From positions 44,761,771-44,825,770 of the forward strand of contig NC_061869.1 in NCBI RefSeq assembly GCF_907164915.1: a stretch of 64,000 nucleotides of DNA. The letters are read 5' to 3'. Below are positions 37,001-47,854 of this stretch, one piece after another. Within the stretch, counting starts at the first letter, position 1, and every line of letters begins with the position of its first letter. A program made the position numbers and the translations under genes. This DNA is from Impatiens glandulifera (lineage: Eukaryota; Streptophyta; Magnoliopsida; Ericales; Balsaminaceae). Below the pieces are notes generated by a model. It was given only the letters and a program-made list of their open reading frames with translations, was not told where the DNA came from and ran no database searches.

Positions 37001-38940
37001 GAAAGTTTTTCAAAAAACCCTCGGTTTTGACTTTTTCCCCATAAAACTAAAAAACAATTCAAAGTGTTGGGAAGGGGTAATTGCGAAAGTTTTTCAAAAA
37101 AACCCTCGGTTTTCACTCTTTCCAAAAAATTTTAAAATAATTCTAGGTATTGGGAAGGGGATAATTTTGAAAGTTTTTCAAAAAACCCTAGGTTTTAAAT
37201 TTTTCCCTATAAATTCTTAAAATAATTCTAAATGTTGGGAAGAGTGAAATTGCAAAGGTTTTTCAAAAAAATCATCGGTTTTGACTTTTCTCAAAAAAAC
37301 TGAAAATAATTCTAAGTGTTGTGAAGGGGGTAATTGCGAAAGTTTTTCAAAAAACCCTCAGTTTTGACTTTTTCCTATAAAAACTGAAAATAATTCTAAG
37401 TGTTGGGAAATGGGTAATTACAAAGGTTTTTCAAAAATCCATCGTTTTTGACTTTTCCCAAAAAACTGAAAATAATTCTAAGTGTTGGGAAATTGGTAAT
37501 TGCGAAAGTTTTTTCAAAAAACCTTCGATTTTGACTCTTCTCAAAAAAACTGAAAATAATTCTAAGTGTTGGGAAAGGGATAATTACGAAGGTTTTCAAA
37601 AAATCATTGGTTTTAACTCTTTCCAAAAAATATTAAAAGAATTCTAAGTATTTGGAAGGGGGTAATTGCGAAAAATTTTCAAAAACCCTCGGTTTCGACT
37701 TTTTCCCCAATAAAAACTAAAAATAATTCTAAGTGTTGAGAAGGGGGTAATTGCGAAGTATTTTCCAAAAACCATCGGTTTTTACTTTTCCCAAAAATTA
37801 TGAAAATAATTCTAAGTGTTGGGAAATATGTAATTGCGAAGGTTTTCCAAAAACCCTCGATTTTTACTTTTCCCAAAAAAACTGAAAAAAATTCAAAGTG
37901 TTGGAAAATGGGTGATTGCAAAGGTTATTCAAAAAGCCATCGGTTTTAACTCTTCTCAAAAACACTGAAAATAATTCTAAGTGTTGGGAAGGGGGTAATT
38001 GCAAAACTTTTTCAAAAAACCCTCGGTTTTGACTTTTTCCAAAAAAACTGAAAATAATTCTAAGTGTTGGGAAATTAGTAATTGCGAAAGTTTTTCAAAA
38101 AACCCTCGGTTTTGACTTTTTCCCCATAAAACTGAAAACAATTCTAAGTGTTGGGAAGGGGTAGTTGCGAAAGTTTTTTAAAAACACCTCGGTTTTTACT
38201 CCTTCCAAAAAATCTTAAAATAATTCTAAGTATTGGGAAGGGGATAATTTTGAAAGTTTTTCAAAAAACCCTAGGTTTTAAATTTTTCCCTATAAAATCT
38301 GAAAATAATTCTAAATATTGGGAAGAGGGAAATTGCAAAGGTTTTTCAAAAAAATCATCGGTTTTGACTCTTCTAAAAAAAGCTGAAAATAATTCTAAGT
38401 GTTGTGAAGGGGGTAATTGCGAAAGTTTTTCAAAAAACCCTCAGTTTTGACTTTTTCCTATAAAAACTGAAAATAATTCTAAGTGTTGGGAAATGGTAAT
38501 TACGAAGGTTTTTCAAAAATCCATCGGTTTTGACTTTTCCCCAAAAAACTGAAAATAATTCTAAGTGTTGGGAAATTGGTAATTGCGAAGGTTTTTCAAA
38601 AAACCTTCGATTTTGACTCTTCTCAAAAAAACTGAAAATAATTCTAAGTGTTGGGAAAGGGGTAATTACGAAGGTTTTCAAAAAATCCTTGGTTTTAACT
38701 ATTTCCAAAAAATATTAAAAGAATTCTAAGTATTTGGAAGGGGGTAATTGCGATAAATTTTCAAAAACCCCCGGTTTCGACTTTTTCCCCATAAAAACTA
38801 AAAATAATTCTAAGTGTTGAGAAGGGGGTAATTGCGAAGTATTTTCCAAAAACCCTCGGTTTTTACTTTTCCCAATAAATATGAAAATAATTCTAAGTGT
38901 TGGGAAATATGTAATTGCGAAGGTTTTCCAAAAACCCTCT
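34073..38940 (-). repeat. 84-bp satellite array, block 2 (minus orientation)
   Basis: The same monomer reads as its complement (TCCCCATAAAAACTGAAAATAATTC...). The block ends abruptly at 38940 against plus-oriented monomers. Confidence 0.97.
36366..38940 (-). repeat. Higher-order repeats of 1.42 and 1.08 kb with internal duplication
   Basis: ATGAAAATAATTCTAAGTG followed by GGTTTTCCAAAAACCCTC occurs near 36370, 37795 and 38880. GGGATAATTTTGAAAG occurs at 36821, 37158 and 38241. The first unit is longer than the second by about 337 bp because it holds an extra four-monomer duplication (36821 to 37158). Confidence 0.8.
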
Positions 38941-41900
38941 ATTTTCAGTTTTTATGGGGAAAAATTTAAAACCGATGCTTTTTTGAAAAACTTTCGCAAC
39001 TTCTCCCTTCTCAAAACATAAAATTATTTTAAGATTTTTTGGAAAGAGTCAAAATCGAGAGTTTTTTTGAAAAACTTTTGCAACTCCCTTCCGATTACTT
39101 AGAATTATTTTCTGTTTTTATGGGGGAAAAGACAAAACTAAGGATTTTTTGCAAAACTTTCGCAATTACACCCTACCCAAGATGTAGAATTATTTTCATT
39201 TTTTTATAATAGTCAAAACCGATGGTTTTTTGAGTAACCTTCGCAATTACCCCTTCCCAACACTTAGAATTGTTTTGAGTTTTTTTTTAAAAAGTAAAAA
39301 TCGAGGGTTTTGGAAAAACTTTCGCAATTAGCCCATTCCTAACATTTAGAATTATTTTTAGTTTTTATGGGGAAAAAGTCAAAACCGAGGATTTTTTGAA
39401 TAACTTTCGCAATTACCCATTTCCCAACAATTAAAATTATTTTCAGTTTTTATGGGGAGAAAGTCAAAACCAAGTATTTTTTGAAAAACTTTCTAAATTA
39501 CCTCATTCCCAACACTTAAAATTATTTTCAGTTTTTATGTGAAAAGTTTCAATACCGAGGGTTTTTTGAAAAACTTTTGCAATTACCCATTTCCCATCAC
39601 TTAGAATTGTTTTCAGTTTTTATGGGGAAAAAGTCAAAACCGAGGGTTTTTTTGAAAAACCTTCGCAATTACCCTCTTCATAACATTTAGAATTATTTTC
39701 TGTTTTTATGTGGAAAAATTTAAAACCTAGGGTTTTTTGAAAAAATTTCGCAATAAACCCCTTCCCAATACTTAGAATTATTTTAATATTTTTTGGATAG
39801 AATGAAAACCGAGAGTTTTTTGAAAAACTTTTGCAATTACCCCATTCCCAACATTTAGAATTGTTTACAGTTTTTATGGGAAAAAAAGTAAAAACTGAGG
39901 GTTTTTTGAAACTTTCGCAATTACCCCTATCCCAACAATTATAATTATTTTCAGTTTTTTTGAGAAGAGTCAAAATAGAGGATTTTTTTGAAAAACCTTC
40001 GCAATTACCCTTTTCCCAACACTTAGAATTATTTTTAGTTTTTATGGGGAAAAAGTCAAAATCGACGTTTTTTGAAAAACTTTTGCAATTACCCCCTTCC
40101 CAACACTTAGAATTATTTTCAGTTTTTTTGATAAGAGTCAAAACCGAGGGTTTTTTGAATAATCCTCGCAATTACCCATTTTTCAACACTTAGAATTATT
40201 TTTAGTTTTTATGGGGAAAAGTCAAAACCGAGAGTTTTTTTGAAAACCCTTCGCAATTACCCTCATCCAAACACTTAGAATTATTTTCTGTTTTTATGGG
40301 AAAAAATTTAAAACCGAGAGTTTTATGAAAAACTTTCGCAATTACCCCCTTCCCAATACTTAGAATTATTTTAAGATTTTTTGGTAAGAGTGAAAACCTA
40401 GGGTTTTTTGAAAAACTTTTGTAATTACCCCCTTCCCAACACTTAGAATTATTTTCACTTTTTTTGAGAAGAGTCAAAACCGAGGGTTTTTTGAATAACC
40501 TTCGCAATTACCCATATTCCAACACTTAGAATTATTTTTAGTTCTTATGGGGAAAAAGTCAAAACCGAGGGTTTTTTAGAAAAACCTTCGCAATTACCCT
40601 CTTACCAACACTTAGAAAATATTTTCAGTTTTTATGGGGAAAAATTTAAAACCGAGGCTTTTTTGAAAAACTTTCGCAACTACTCCCTTCTCAAAACATA
40701 AAATTATTTTAAGATTTTTTGGAAAGAGTCAAAACCGAGAGTTTTTTTGAAAAACTTTTGCAACTCCCTTCCGATTACTTAAAATTATTTTCTGTTTTTA
40801 TGGGGAAAAAGACAAAACTAAGGATTTTTTGCAAAACTTTCGCAATTACACCTACCCAAGATGTAGAATTATTTTCATTTTTTTAGAATAGTCAAAACCG
40901 ATGGTTTTTTGAGTAACCTTCGCAATTACCCCTTCCCAAAACTTAGAATTGTTTTGAGTTTTTTTGAAAAAGTAAAAATCGAGGGTTTTTGGAAAAACTT
41001 TCGCAATTAGCCCATTCCTAACATTTAGAATTATTTTTAGTTTTTATGGGGAAAAAGTCAAAACCGAGGGTTTTTTGAATAACTTTCGCAATTACCCATT
41101 TCCCAACACTTAAAATTATTTTCAGTTTTTATGGGGAGAAAGTCAAAACCGAGTGTTTTTTGAAAAACTTTCTCAATTACCCCCTTCCCAACACTTAAAA
41201 TTATTTTCAGTTTTTATGGGAAAAGTTTCAATACCGAGGGTTTTTTGAAAAACTTTTGCAATTACCCATTTCCCATCACTTAGAATTGTTTTCAGTTTTT
41301 ATGGGGAAAAAGTTAAAACCGAGGGTTTTTTTGAAAAACTTTCACAATTACCCTTTTCATAACATTTAGAATTATTTTCTGTTTTTATGTGGAAAAATTT
41401 AAAACCTAGGGTTTTTTGAAAAAATTTCGCAATAAACCCCTTCCCAATACTTAGAATTATTTTAATATTTTTTGGATAGATTGAAAATCGAGAGTTTTTT
41501 GAAAAACTTTCGCAATTACCCCCTTCCCAACATTTAGAATTATTTACAGTTTTTATGGGAAAAAAAGTAAAAACTGAGGGTTTTTTGAAAACTTTTGCAA
41601 TTACCCCTTTCCCAACAATTAGAATTATTTTCAGTTTTTTTGAGAAAAGTCAAAATAGAGGGTTTTTTTTTGAAAAACCTTCGCAATTACCCTTTTCCCA
41701 ACACTTAGAATTATTTTTAGTTTTTATGGGGAAAAAGTCAAAATCGAGGTTTTTTGAAAAACTTTTGCAATTACCCCCTTCCCAACACTTAGAATTATTT
41801 TCAGTTTTTTTGATAAGAGTCAAAACCGAGGGTTTTTTGAATAATCCTCGCAATTACCCATTTCCAACACTTAGAATTATTTTTAGTTTTTATGGGGAAA

Positions 41901-42405
41901 AGTCAAAACCGAGAGTTTTTTTGAAAACCCTTCGCAATTACCCTCTTCCAAACACTTAGAATTATTTTCTGTTTTTATGGGAAAAAATTTAAAACCGAGG
42001 GTTTTATGAAAAACTTTCGTAATTACCCCCTTCCCAATACTTAGAATTATTTTAAGATTTTTTGGTAAGAGTGAAAACCGAGGGTTTTTTGAAAAACTTT
42101 TGTAATTACCCCCTTCCCAACACTTAGAATTATTTTCACTTTTTTTTAGAAGAGTCAAAACCGAGGGTTTTTTGAATAACCTTCGCAATTACCCATATTC
42201 CAACACTTAGAATTATTTTTAGTTCTTATGGGGAAAAAGTCAAAACCGAGGGTTTTTTAGAAAAACCTTCGCAATTACCCTCTTACCAACACTTAGAAAA
42301 TATTTTCAGTTTTTATGGGGAAAAATTTAAAACCGAAGCTTTTTTGAAAAAACTTTCTCAAAACATAAAATTATTTTAAGATTTTTTGGAAAGAGTCAAA
42401 ACCGA
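38941..42405 (+). repeat. Satellite block 3: 1680-bp higher-order repeat, two full copies plus start of a third
   Basis: The block ATTTTCAGTTTTTATGGGG with AAAATTTAAAACCG starts at 38941, 40621 and 42302, spacings of 1680 and 1681 bp, which is 20 monomers of 84 bp. The copies share private variants such as CTTCCGATTACTTA and CTACCCAAGATGTAG. The third copy has lost about 15 bp and is cut at 42405 by the second three-ORF unit. Confidence 0.92.
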
Positions 42406-42645
42406 CTTATCTGTTCTTACCTCAAAAGACGTGAAGATATGATATCTTTCACCGTCCAGGCCTATGACTCACATCCTAGGTTGTAGACATGCTTATTTCA
42501 TGCAATTTGTTATATCCTATGGTCAATAGAATACATCAATTGTCACCCACTAGATAATAATATCATCCCTCCACTAATATATAACTTAGGCAAACATCAG
42601 ACAAAATATTCACAAGTATGAACTTATCCTCTCACTAAGACAAAA
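42406..42645. other. Leader of A1', unassigned
   Basis: A non-satellite sequence of 240 bp before the first A1' ATG. AATATATAAC at 42575 could serve as a TATA element about 70 bp before 42646. No other signal was seen. Confidence 0.4.
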
Positions 42646-42720
42646 ATGTCTCAGTTTCTAATCATTCTTTAAGTTGATTTCGACTCAGCTCAAGGCACAG
42701 AGCACTATGAAGTCTTCAAG

Positions 42721-43389
42721 ATGATTAAGTCACTTGAAGACACCGGTCTAAAATACTTTTTAGATGACAAACATGTCATCTTTCCCGAAACCGTCCTGGA
42801 ATTTTTCTACAATGCTAGGGTTTTCCGAGGTACACCTCAATTCGACACCCACATTCAGTCTAAGATCGGAGGAATTGTGTTTGACTTCACAGAAAGTGAC
42901 TTCGCCAGATGCTTCAATCTTTCGAAGCAAGGGCTCACCGACCTAAACGTTCCGGCTAAACTAAAGGCCGAAATTTCCTTAAGCTTTTCTCGGTCAAATC
43001 GCCCGGTCAGTGACCATGGTGCTAGATCGTCACTGAGGGCTGAGTACCAGATTCTCAATGACATCATCGGTCGAGGCATCCTAGGCAGGGATGTGACAAA
43101 CACCTATTGTGTTGCAGTCTTTAACATGATGACGACTATCACAACAGACACGCCAGTCAATTGGTCAAGGGTGTTGTTCGATGTCCTGATCTGGATGATC
43201 GGCATTCGCCAAACTGGCCTCATTCCCCAGATTAGCTGCCTACTTTTGGAACTCGGGGTTCCCCTCTGTCCGGGAGAAGGGTTGAATCAGGCCCAGGTCA
43301 TCACCAAGGAAGTCACCGACTCATTTTATGAGTGGTTTGAGAAGTCATGGAAGAAGAAGAACCGACACCTCAACTCCTTCGGCAACTAA
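42721..43389 (+). CDS. A1': transposon-type domain protein
   Basis: Open from ATG 42721 to TAA 43387-43389, 222 aa. The ancestral start was probably ATG 42646: that frame reads MSQFLIIL, then TAA (42670-42672), then 'VDFDSAQGTEHYEVFK' and joins the ORF, and A2' has a comparable N-terminus ('NDFDSC'). The protein therefore either starts 25 codons late or is dead. Motifs are 'VLEFFYNARVF' (around residue 21), 'FARCFNLSKQGLTDL' (around residue 61), 'EYQILNDIIGRGIL' (around residue 106) and 'VNWSRVLFDVLIWM' (around residue 142). Counterpart of A1 (2-727). The role is unknown. Confidence 0.65.
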   Translation: MIKSLEDTGLKYFLDDKHVIFPETVLEFFYNARVFRGTPQFDTHIQSKIGGIVFDFTESDFARCFNLSKQGLTDLNVPAKLKAEISLSFSRSNRPVSDHGARSSLRAEYQILNDIIGRGILGRDVTNTYCVAVFNMMTTITTDTPVNWSRVLFDVLIWMIGIRQTGLIPQISCLLLELGVPLCPGEGLNQAQVITKEVTDSFYEWFEKSWKKKNRHLNSFGN

Positions 43390-43403
43390 GTCAACTCCTT
43401 CCT

Positions 43404-43436
43404 ACAACCGGTCATTTTGTTGTACGCACCGGTTGT
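43404..43436. repeat. Inverted repeat just after the A1' stop
   Basis: ACAACCGGT and ACCGGTTGT, perfect 9-bp arms, loop 15 bp, 14 bp after the stop codon. It could form a hairpin in the A1' transcript. Confidence 0.65.
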
Positions 43437-43734
43437 ATCAGTATCCTACTCTATCATTACATCTCGGTTTAGTCTATGCTATTTTCGGTTTTAATTATGC
43501 CCCTTTCGGTTTCATGTACTTTCCTTCATTAATGATAAGTAACTTTCAACTTCCAACTAAATGGGAAATTACAAACTTAGTTACTTTCTAACTAGATTCC
43601 TTACCTCGAGCTCCGCAACCGGTCAAAAGTAACTCCTTCCCAAGAAGTTTTGGAAACATAAATATTCCCTTCATAAATGAGACAAAACTGAATTTCAGCA
43701 TTAAATGTCCCTATTTTCCCTCCAATTTCGTATC

Positions 43735-43743
43735 TATATAAGG
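43735..43743 (+). promoter_or_regulatory. TATA box of A2'
   Basis: TATATAAGG lies 77 bp before ATG 43820, followed by a leader with CTCTCTCTCTT just before the start. Confidence 0.6.
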
Positions 43744-43819
43744 AACCCCATCTCATCCATTCACCATACCAACAAATCAAAAATTTCTAAAACTCTCTCT
43801 CTTAGCAAAGTCTGAAAGC

Positions 43820-44521
43820 ATGTCGAGCCGAACACTAAGGAACTACTTAAGCAATGATTTCGATTCATGCCTTCAACATGAGGATCTGGAAACGAAGGAA
43901 CTCATGTTTGAATCATTAATCGACACCGGTCTTCGTGTCTTTCTTGAAGAATCCGGACCTATACTCATTCCGGAAGTAACCGAGTTCTTCAACAATGCAT
44001 CTATGAGAGGAGATTTCATTGTTTCCACAGTGAGAAGTCGCTTCGTTTTTCTGGACGAGAGCGCATTCGCTCAAATATTCAATTTACCCACTGAAGGGTT
44101 TTCCGATTTCCCATCCCGGGTGGGTAGTGCCGCGACCGACTATTCGGAACTGTTCTCCGGAACCGAGGTGTCGGTGGAGAACCACGGTCTGAAAACCCGC
44201 CTTGCCCACCATATCCAACTACTCTACGAGATTGTCAACCAATCCATCATTTGCCAATCTCCGAACCAACACTACTCTAAGAGAGTGTTAGACATGATGA
44301 CCTACATTGTCAGCAATACACACATAAATTGGTCATCGGTCATCTTCAATAACCTGAGGACTATGGTGGAGAAAAAAAGAGGTCTCGGTTACGCTCCTCA
44401 CTTAAGCCGACTCTTTCTTACGTATCGTCCAGAATTTGGACCAGGTACACCGGCATCCCCATCGAATGTTCTCGATAAGGATGGGGTGGAGGACAAGCTC
44501 TCTAGAATAGTTATTGTATAA
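43820..44521 (+). CDS. A2': intact transposon-type domain protein
   Basis: 233 codons without interruption, ATG 43820 to TAA 44519-44521. This is the only complete member of the family in the window with its natural start. Motifs are 'LIPEVTEFFNNASM' (around residue 50), 'FAQIFNLPTEGFSDF' (around residue 84), 'HHIQLLYEIVNQSII' (around residue 131), 'INWSSVIFNNLRTMV' (around residue 173), 'GYAPHLSRLF' and 'FGPGTPASPSNVL' near the end. It aligns end to end with A2 (1222-1932) once the nonsense codon there is ignored. No signal peptide, membrane segment or zinc knuckle is seen. Possibly still expressible from its own TATA box; function unknown. Confidence 0.75.
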   Translation: MSSRTLRNYLSNDFDSCLQHEDLETKELMFESLIDTGLRVFLEESGPILIPEVTEFFNNASMRGDFIVSTVRSRFVFLDESAFAQIFNLPTEGFSDFPSRVGSAATDYSELFSGTEVSVENHGLKTRLAHHIQLLYEIVNQSIICQSPNQHYSKRVLDMMTYIVSNTHINWSSVIFNNLRTMVEKKRGLGYAPHLSRLFLTYRPEFGPGTPASPSNVLDKDGVEDKLSRIVIV

Positions 44522-44827
44522 GTTGTATTTCTATTTCTTATGTATTCTAAATCTATCAATGTATCGGTTTCTATTATGTAACTTTTCTTTCAATGATTAT
44601 CTAATCTCTAAGATTTATAACCGGGTCAAAAATCGCAAAATATCTATCTAACTAACTAACCGGTTGATATCGTTAAATTACTTCGTTGAAAAATCCGGTC
44701 AAACTCGAAAAGCGCATCATCACGGTTAAATAACCGCTTCATTTAATAAACGGTTACAAGAAGAACCGCCTCATCGCCGGTTAAATAACCGCAATTAAAA
44801 GACCGCTCAAAGCCTTTAGAGGGAAAA

Positions 44828-44933
44828 TTCTCGCCCATCTCTTCCCGCTCATAAGTTCTCGCTCATAAGTTCCCGCTCATCAATTCCCGCCCATGGTTTC
44901 CCGCTCATGGTCTTTGGAGGGAAAATTCCCGCC
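44828..44933 (+). promoter_or_regulatory. Cluster of E2F-like TTCCCGC words upstream of B'
   Basis: TTCCCGC occurs at 44842, 44870, 44884, 44898 (within TTTCCCGC from 44897) and 44926 (TTCCCGCC), plus TTCTCGC at 44828 and 44856. The spacing is about 14 bp for much of the cluster, with CTCATAAG/CTCATGG between. TTTCCCGC fits the E2F consensus TTTSSCGC. The cluster lies 50-150 bp before the B' TATA box. Confidence 0.5.
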
Positions 44934-44980
44934 CAAACATGATGTGACGGTTCGCGGCGGTTGGAATTCCAAACCGCGAC

Positions 44981-44988
44981 TATAAATA
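44981..44988 (+). promoter_or_regulatory. TATA box of B'
   Basis: TATAAATA lies 110 bp before ATG 45099 and is followed by a CT-rich leader (TTTCTCTCTCTAGCTCTC). Confidence 0.6.
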
Positions 44989-45098
44989 GGGTCCTTAGTC
45001 ATTTTCTTTAACTCTCACGCGAATCGGCTTTCTCTCTCTAGCTCTCAAATCTTTCATAAACTCTAAATCCTTCGATCCTTCGTTCTATTCCTCCTACA

Positions 45099-47822
45099 AT
45101 GGGTCGCGAATCCGTGCTATTCAAACATATCGTCCAAGTCGACTTCAAAGAAGTTCGGGCGAACGGTTCGGCGACAGTAAAACGGGTGGTAACCAGGATC
45201 TCCGAGTCCGGTCTCGAACACTTTCTAGGCGGGCCATTCGTCTTATATCAAGATGCGGTCAACTAATTCTTTCTAACCGCATTCCTCACCGAGGGAACAA
45301 TCATCGCAACTGTATGCGGTCAACGGCTCGAATTGACGAAGGAATCGGTCGCTGAAATTCTGCATCTGCCATCCGAAGGGAACGACTTCTCGGTGGCTAT
45401 GGACGAGGAAACCTTCCAAGCGGCTTGCCGGGATCTTTCGGATACAGCGATCCCTATCGTGGTATCCGGTAAGAAATCATCTCTTAAACCGGAGTATGGA
45501 CCGCTGTGTGATATCTTCACAAAATCGGTTCAAGCAAGAGGAGGCAACTTTGACAGCCTCACCCGGGCAAAAATTGAAATGATTGCCGGTTTGGTCAACG
45601 GCATCAAAATCAATTGGGCAAAGGTAGTTTCTACAAACCTATGTGAGATGGTGGATCCGACATCCACTCGGTCATGGGGATACGCCATCCCACTAGGCAA
45701 ACTGATGTGTCACCTCAACATAAACACCGACCCCGGTGTTTTCCTCACCCCCAGCAAAGTTCTGAAATCTCATCAGTTCATTAAACCGGAGGACAAGCAA
45801 GGTAGAAAGAAGGCCTCCGGTTCTACAAGTGGCCGAAAGAAGAAAGGGGCCAGTAAGAAAGCGGTTTCGGTCAAAGAAAAATCCGGTACCAAGAGGGATA
45901 GGCAACCAACCGGATCTGCTAATCCGCGGTCCAACACCCCATCACTGAAGACTCAGCACATAGCTCTGGCCGAACCGCTTCACAGAACAGCGGAGAAGAT
46001 CCAACCGGTAAAGGGAAACAACCGATGTTTGAAGAACAATCGGTCAGACATGATGATGCTGATACCGGTTCGGACAGACTTCGGGAGGAAGATGAATCAG
46101 CGGATGAACAACCTAGCAAACGGCCGAGGACCTTGTCAGCAGAATCATGGAAGAGCTTCATGATCAGGCTCACGCGGCCTCTAACGTATACTATCAATGG
46201 GCCCTACACCGGAATCAAATATTTTAAAAAACATGCTGTCAGGTCTCACTATTGTCCAGAAATTCGAGAAGCTGGTTGAAATGGAGGAGGAAGTAATCTG
46301 CCTCACGAAGGTTCAGACCCTCGTGACCGCCCTAGGACGAGGTAGGTTGGTCGAACCGCATGCTCGGTTATTGGGGCTAACCGAACAAATTCGACGCCTC
46401 TGAGAAAAACATATTCCAGGGACACCGGACTCTCAACTTGAGCTCTTGGTGTTAGACTTGCTAGCGGTCAGGGAACGGGAACTGACCGAGGAAATGGAAC
46501 GGCTTAAAGCAGAGCCCGAGCACCGGGAGACGTCGAACTTCTCCAGATATCCACCTAAGGATGATGGCGGTCCGAAACCGACCGAACATGAGCACTCCTC
46601 TCCTCCACCGGAACAGGAAATCAACGTGACCGAAATCAGGACGGGCACACTGCTCACAGAACAACGACTCTCTGTTCAAACCGGGGATTCAGTATCGGTC
46701 ATAACGGAAGATAGGGTCAAGAACCTTATCGAGGAATTTGTGAATACTGCGATCCGGCCGTGGAAGAAGAAGATCAAAGAACCCGCGGCTAAATCAGTCG
46801 AGATGATTGAGTCGACAAACAAGGATCTCAAATCCGCGGTCGACCGGATCACGTCCGTTGAAGGGAATTACGGCAATACAGATCAGTTGTACGACGGTCA
46901 TCTTGAAAGAACCAAGGCATTGGAGGATATAACTCTGAAGCTGGTGACTGACCTCGCTTCCGTCAGCCAAAAGGTCGCTATGATAGAACAATCTCAAGAA
47001 ACAACCGATCAAAGGTTGACGAAGGTTGATGAGGACTTGGCTCAATCCGGTGCCCAAGCCGGATCATTTCTTAAGAGGGTGATAACGCTTGAAGAAAAAC
47101 ATGCCAAGCTCGAAGCCGATCTTAAAGCGGTCACCGAACAGGTGGCGGAGTTAATAGAGGCTAAGTTGGCTGCCGATAAGGCACTTGAGGAGGCAAATGC
47201 TCTCGCGGCCTAGAGGCTTCAAGATGCCCTAAATGAGCAGGTCCGGATTTAGAAGGAAACGGTAGTGGCAGATGCGAATTTGGCCGGACATATACAAAAT
47301 ATAGAGAATAGTGCACCGACCATAGCAGCTCGACAAGCCAAAGATGTTACCCGGCTAATGGTCCAACAGAAAACATACAATGAGTTCGCCGAGGCTCACA
47401 AGAAGTCCAAAGCGGTTGCTTCCCCTTCCGCTCCTGTTACACGAAAAAGAAAGGTTGCTTCGAAGAGGGCGGAAATCACAACACTTTTGGACAGAGTCGC
47501 TGATACGGTTGTTGAGCCTTCATTCAGCCCGGTTTTGCAAGTCGATGAAGATTTCGAGGAAGAGCTCGAGCCACAGCTCAGAAGACAGCGGGGTTTCGAT
47601 GCGGTTCCAATTAGATCGTTCGCTCAACCGATCTCTCCATTCACCGGCAACTCAGGCGGTCAAGGATCCTCATCTAGGCCGGTTCTAGCGGTCAAAGGAA
47701 AACCAACTACTAAACAGTTGGAAAAATTCTTGCCGCCAAGATCAAAGAAATATGGGCTTTATTTACTCTATTTACTTATGTTTACTTTAGTTCTATATAT
47801 ATATAAAGTATTTTTGCCTTAG
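45099..47822 (+). pseudogene. B': long transposon-domain/coiled-coil protein, several stops
   Basis: A single frame runs 908 codons from ATG 45099 to TAG 47820-47822, broken by TAA 45264, TGA 46161, TGA 46401, TAG 47211 and TAG 47250. Domain order: residues 1-230, the transposon-type domain ('GGPFVLYQD', 'LHLPSEGNDF', 'INWAKVVSTNLCEM', 'DPGVFLTPSKVL'); about 235-300, a Lys/Ser-rich linker (GRKKKGASKKA); about 310-360, better read in another frame ('FEEQSVRHDDADTG', 'SKRPRTL'), implying two compensating shifts; about 380-435, 'KLVEMEEEV' and 'EPHARLLGLTEQI'; about 450-705, acidic then strongly coiled-coil; and a basic C-tail. The last about 20 hydrophobic residues are probably read from the 3' region, not a real membrane anchor. 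Confidence 0.8.
47794..47805. repeat. (TA)n run after B'
   Basis: Equivalent in place to 5558-5575 of copy 1. Confidence 0.8.
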
Positions 47823-47854
47823 TATATTTCATCTATATATCAAATATTTTTGGA

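Noticed and set aside
34831..42188. Longer frames such as 39620-40171 (183 codons)
   Set aside because: The same satellite periodicity; the 28-residue repeat reads equally well on the opposite strand and breaks at monomer-length changes.
47740..47820. Hydrophobic C-terminus of B' as a membrane anchor
   Set aside because: It is encoded by the T/A-rich stretch and (TA)n that lies after the stop codon in copy 1, so it is probably read-through into the 3' region.
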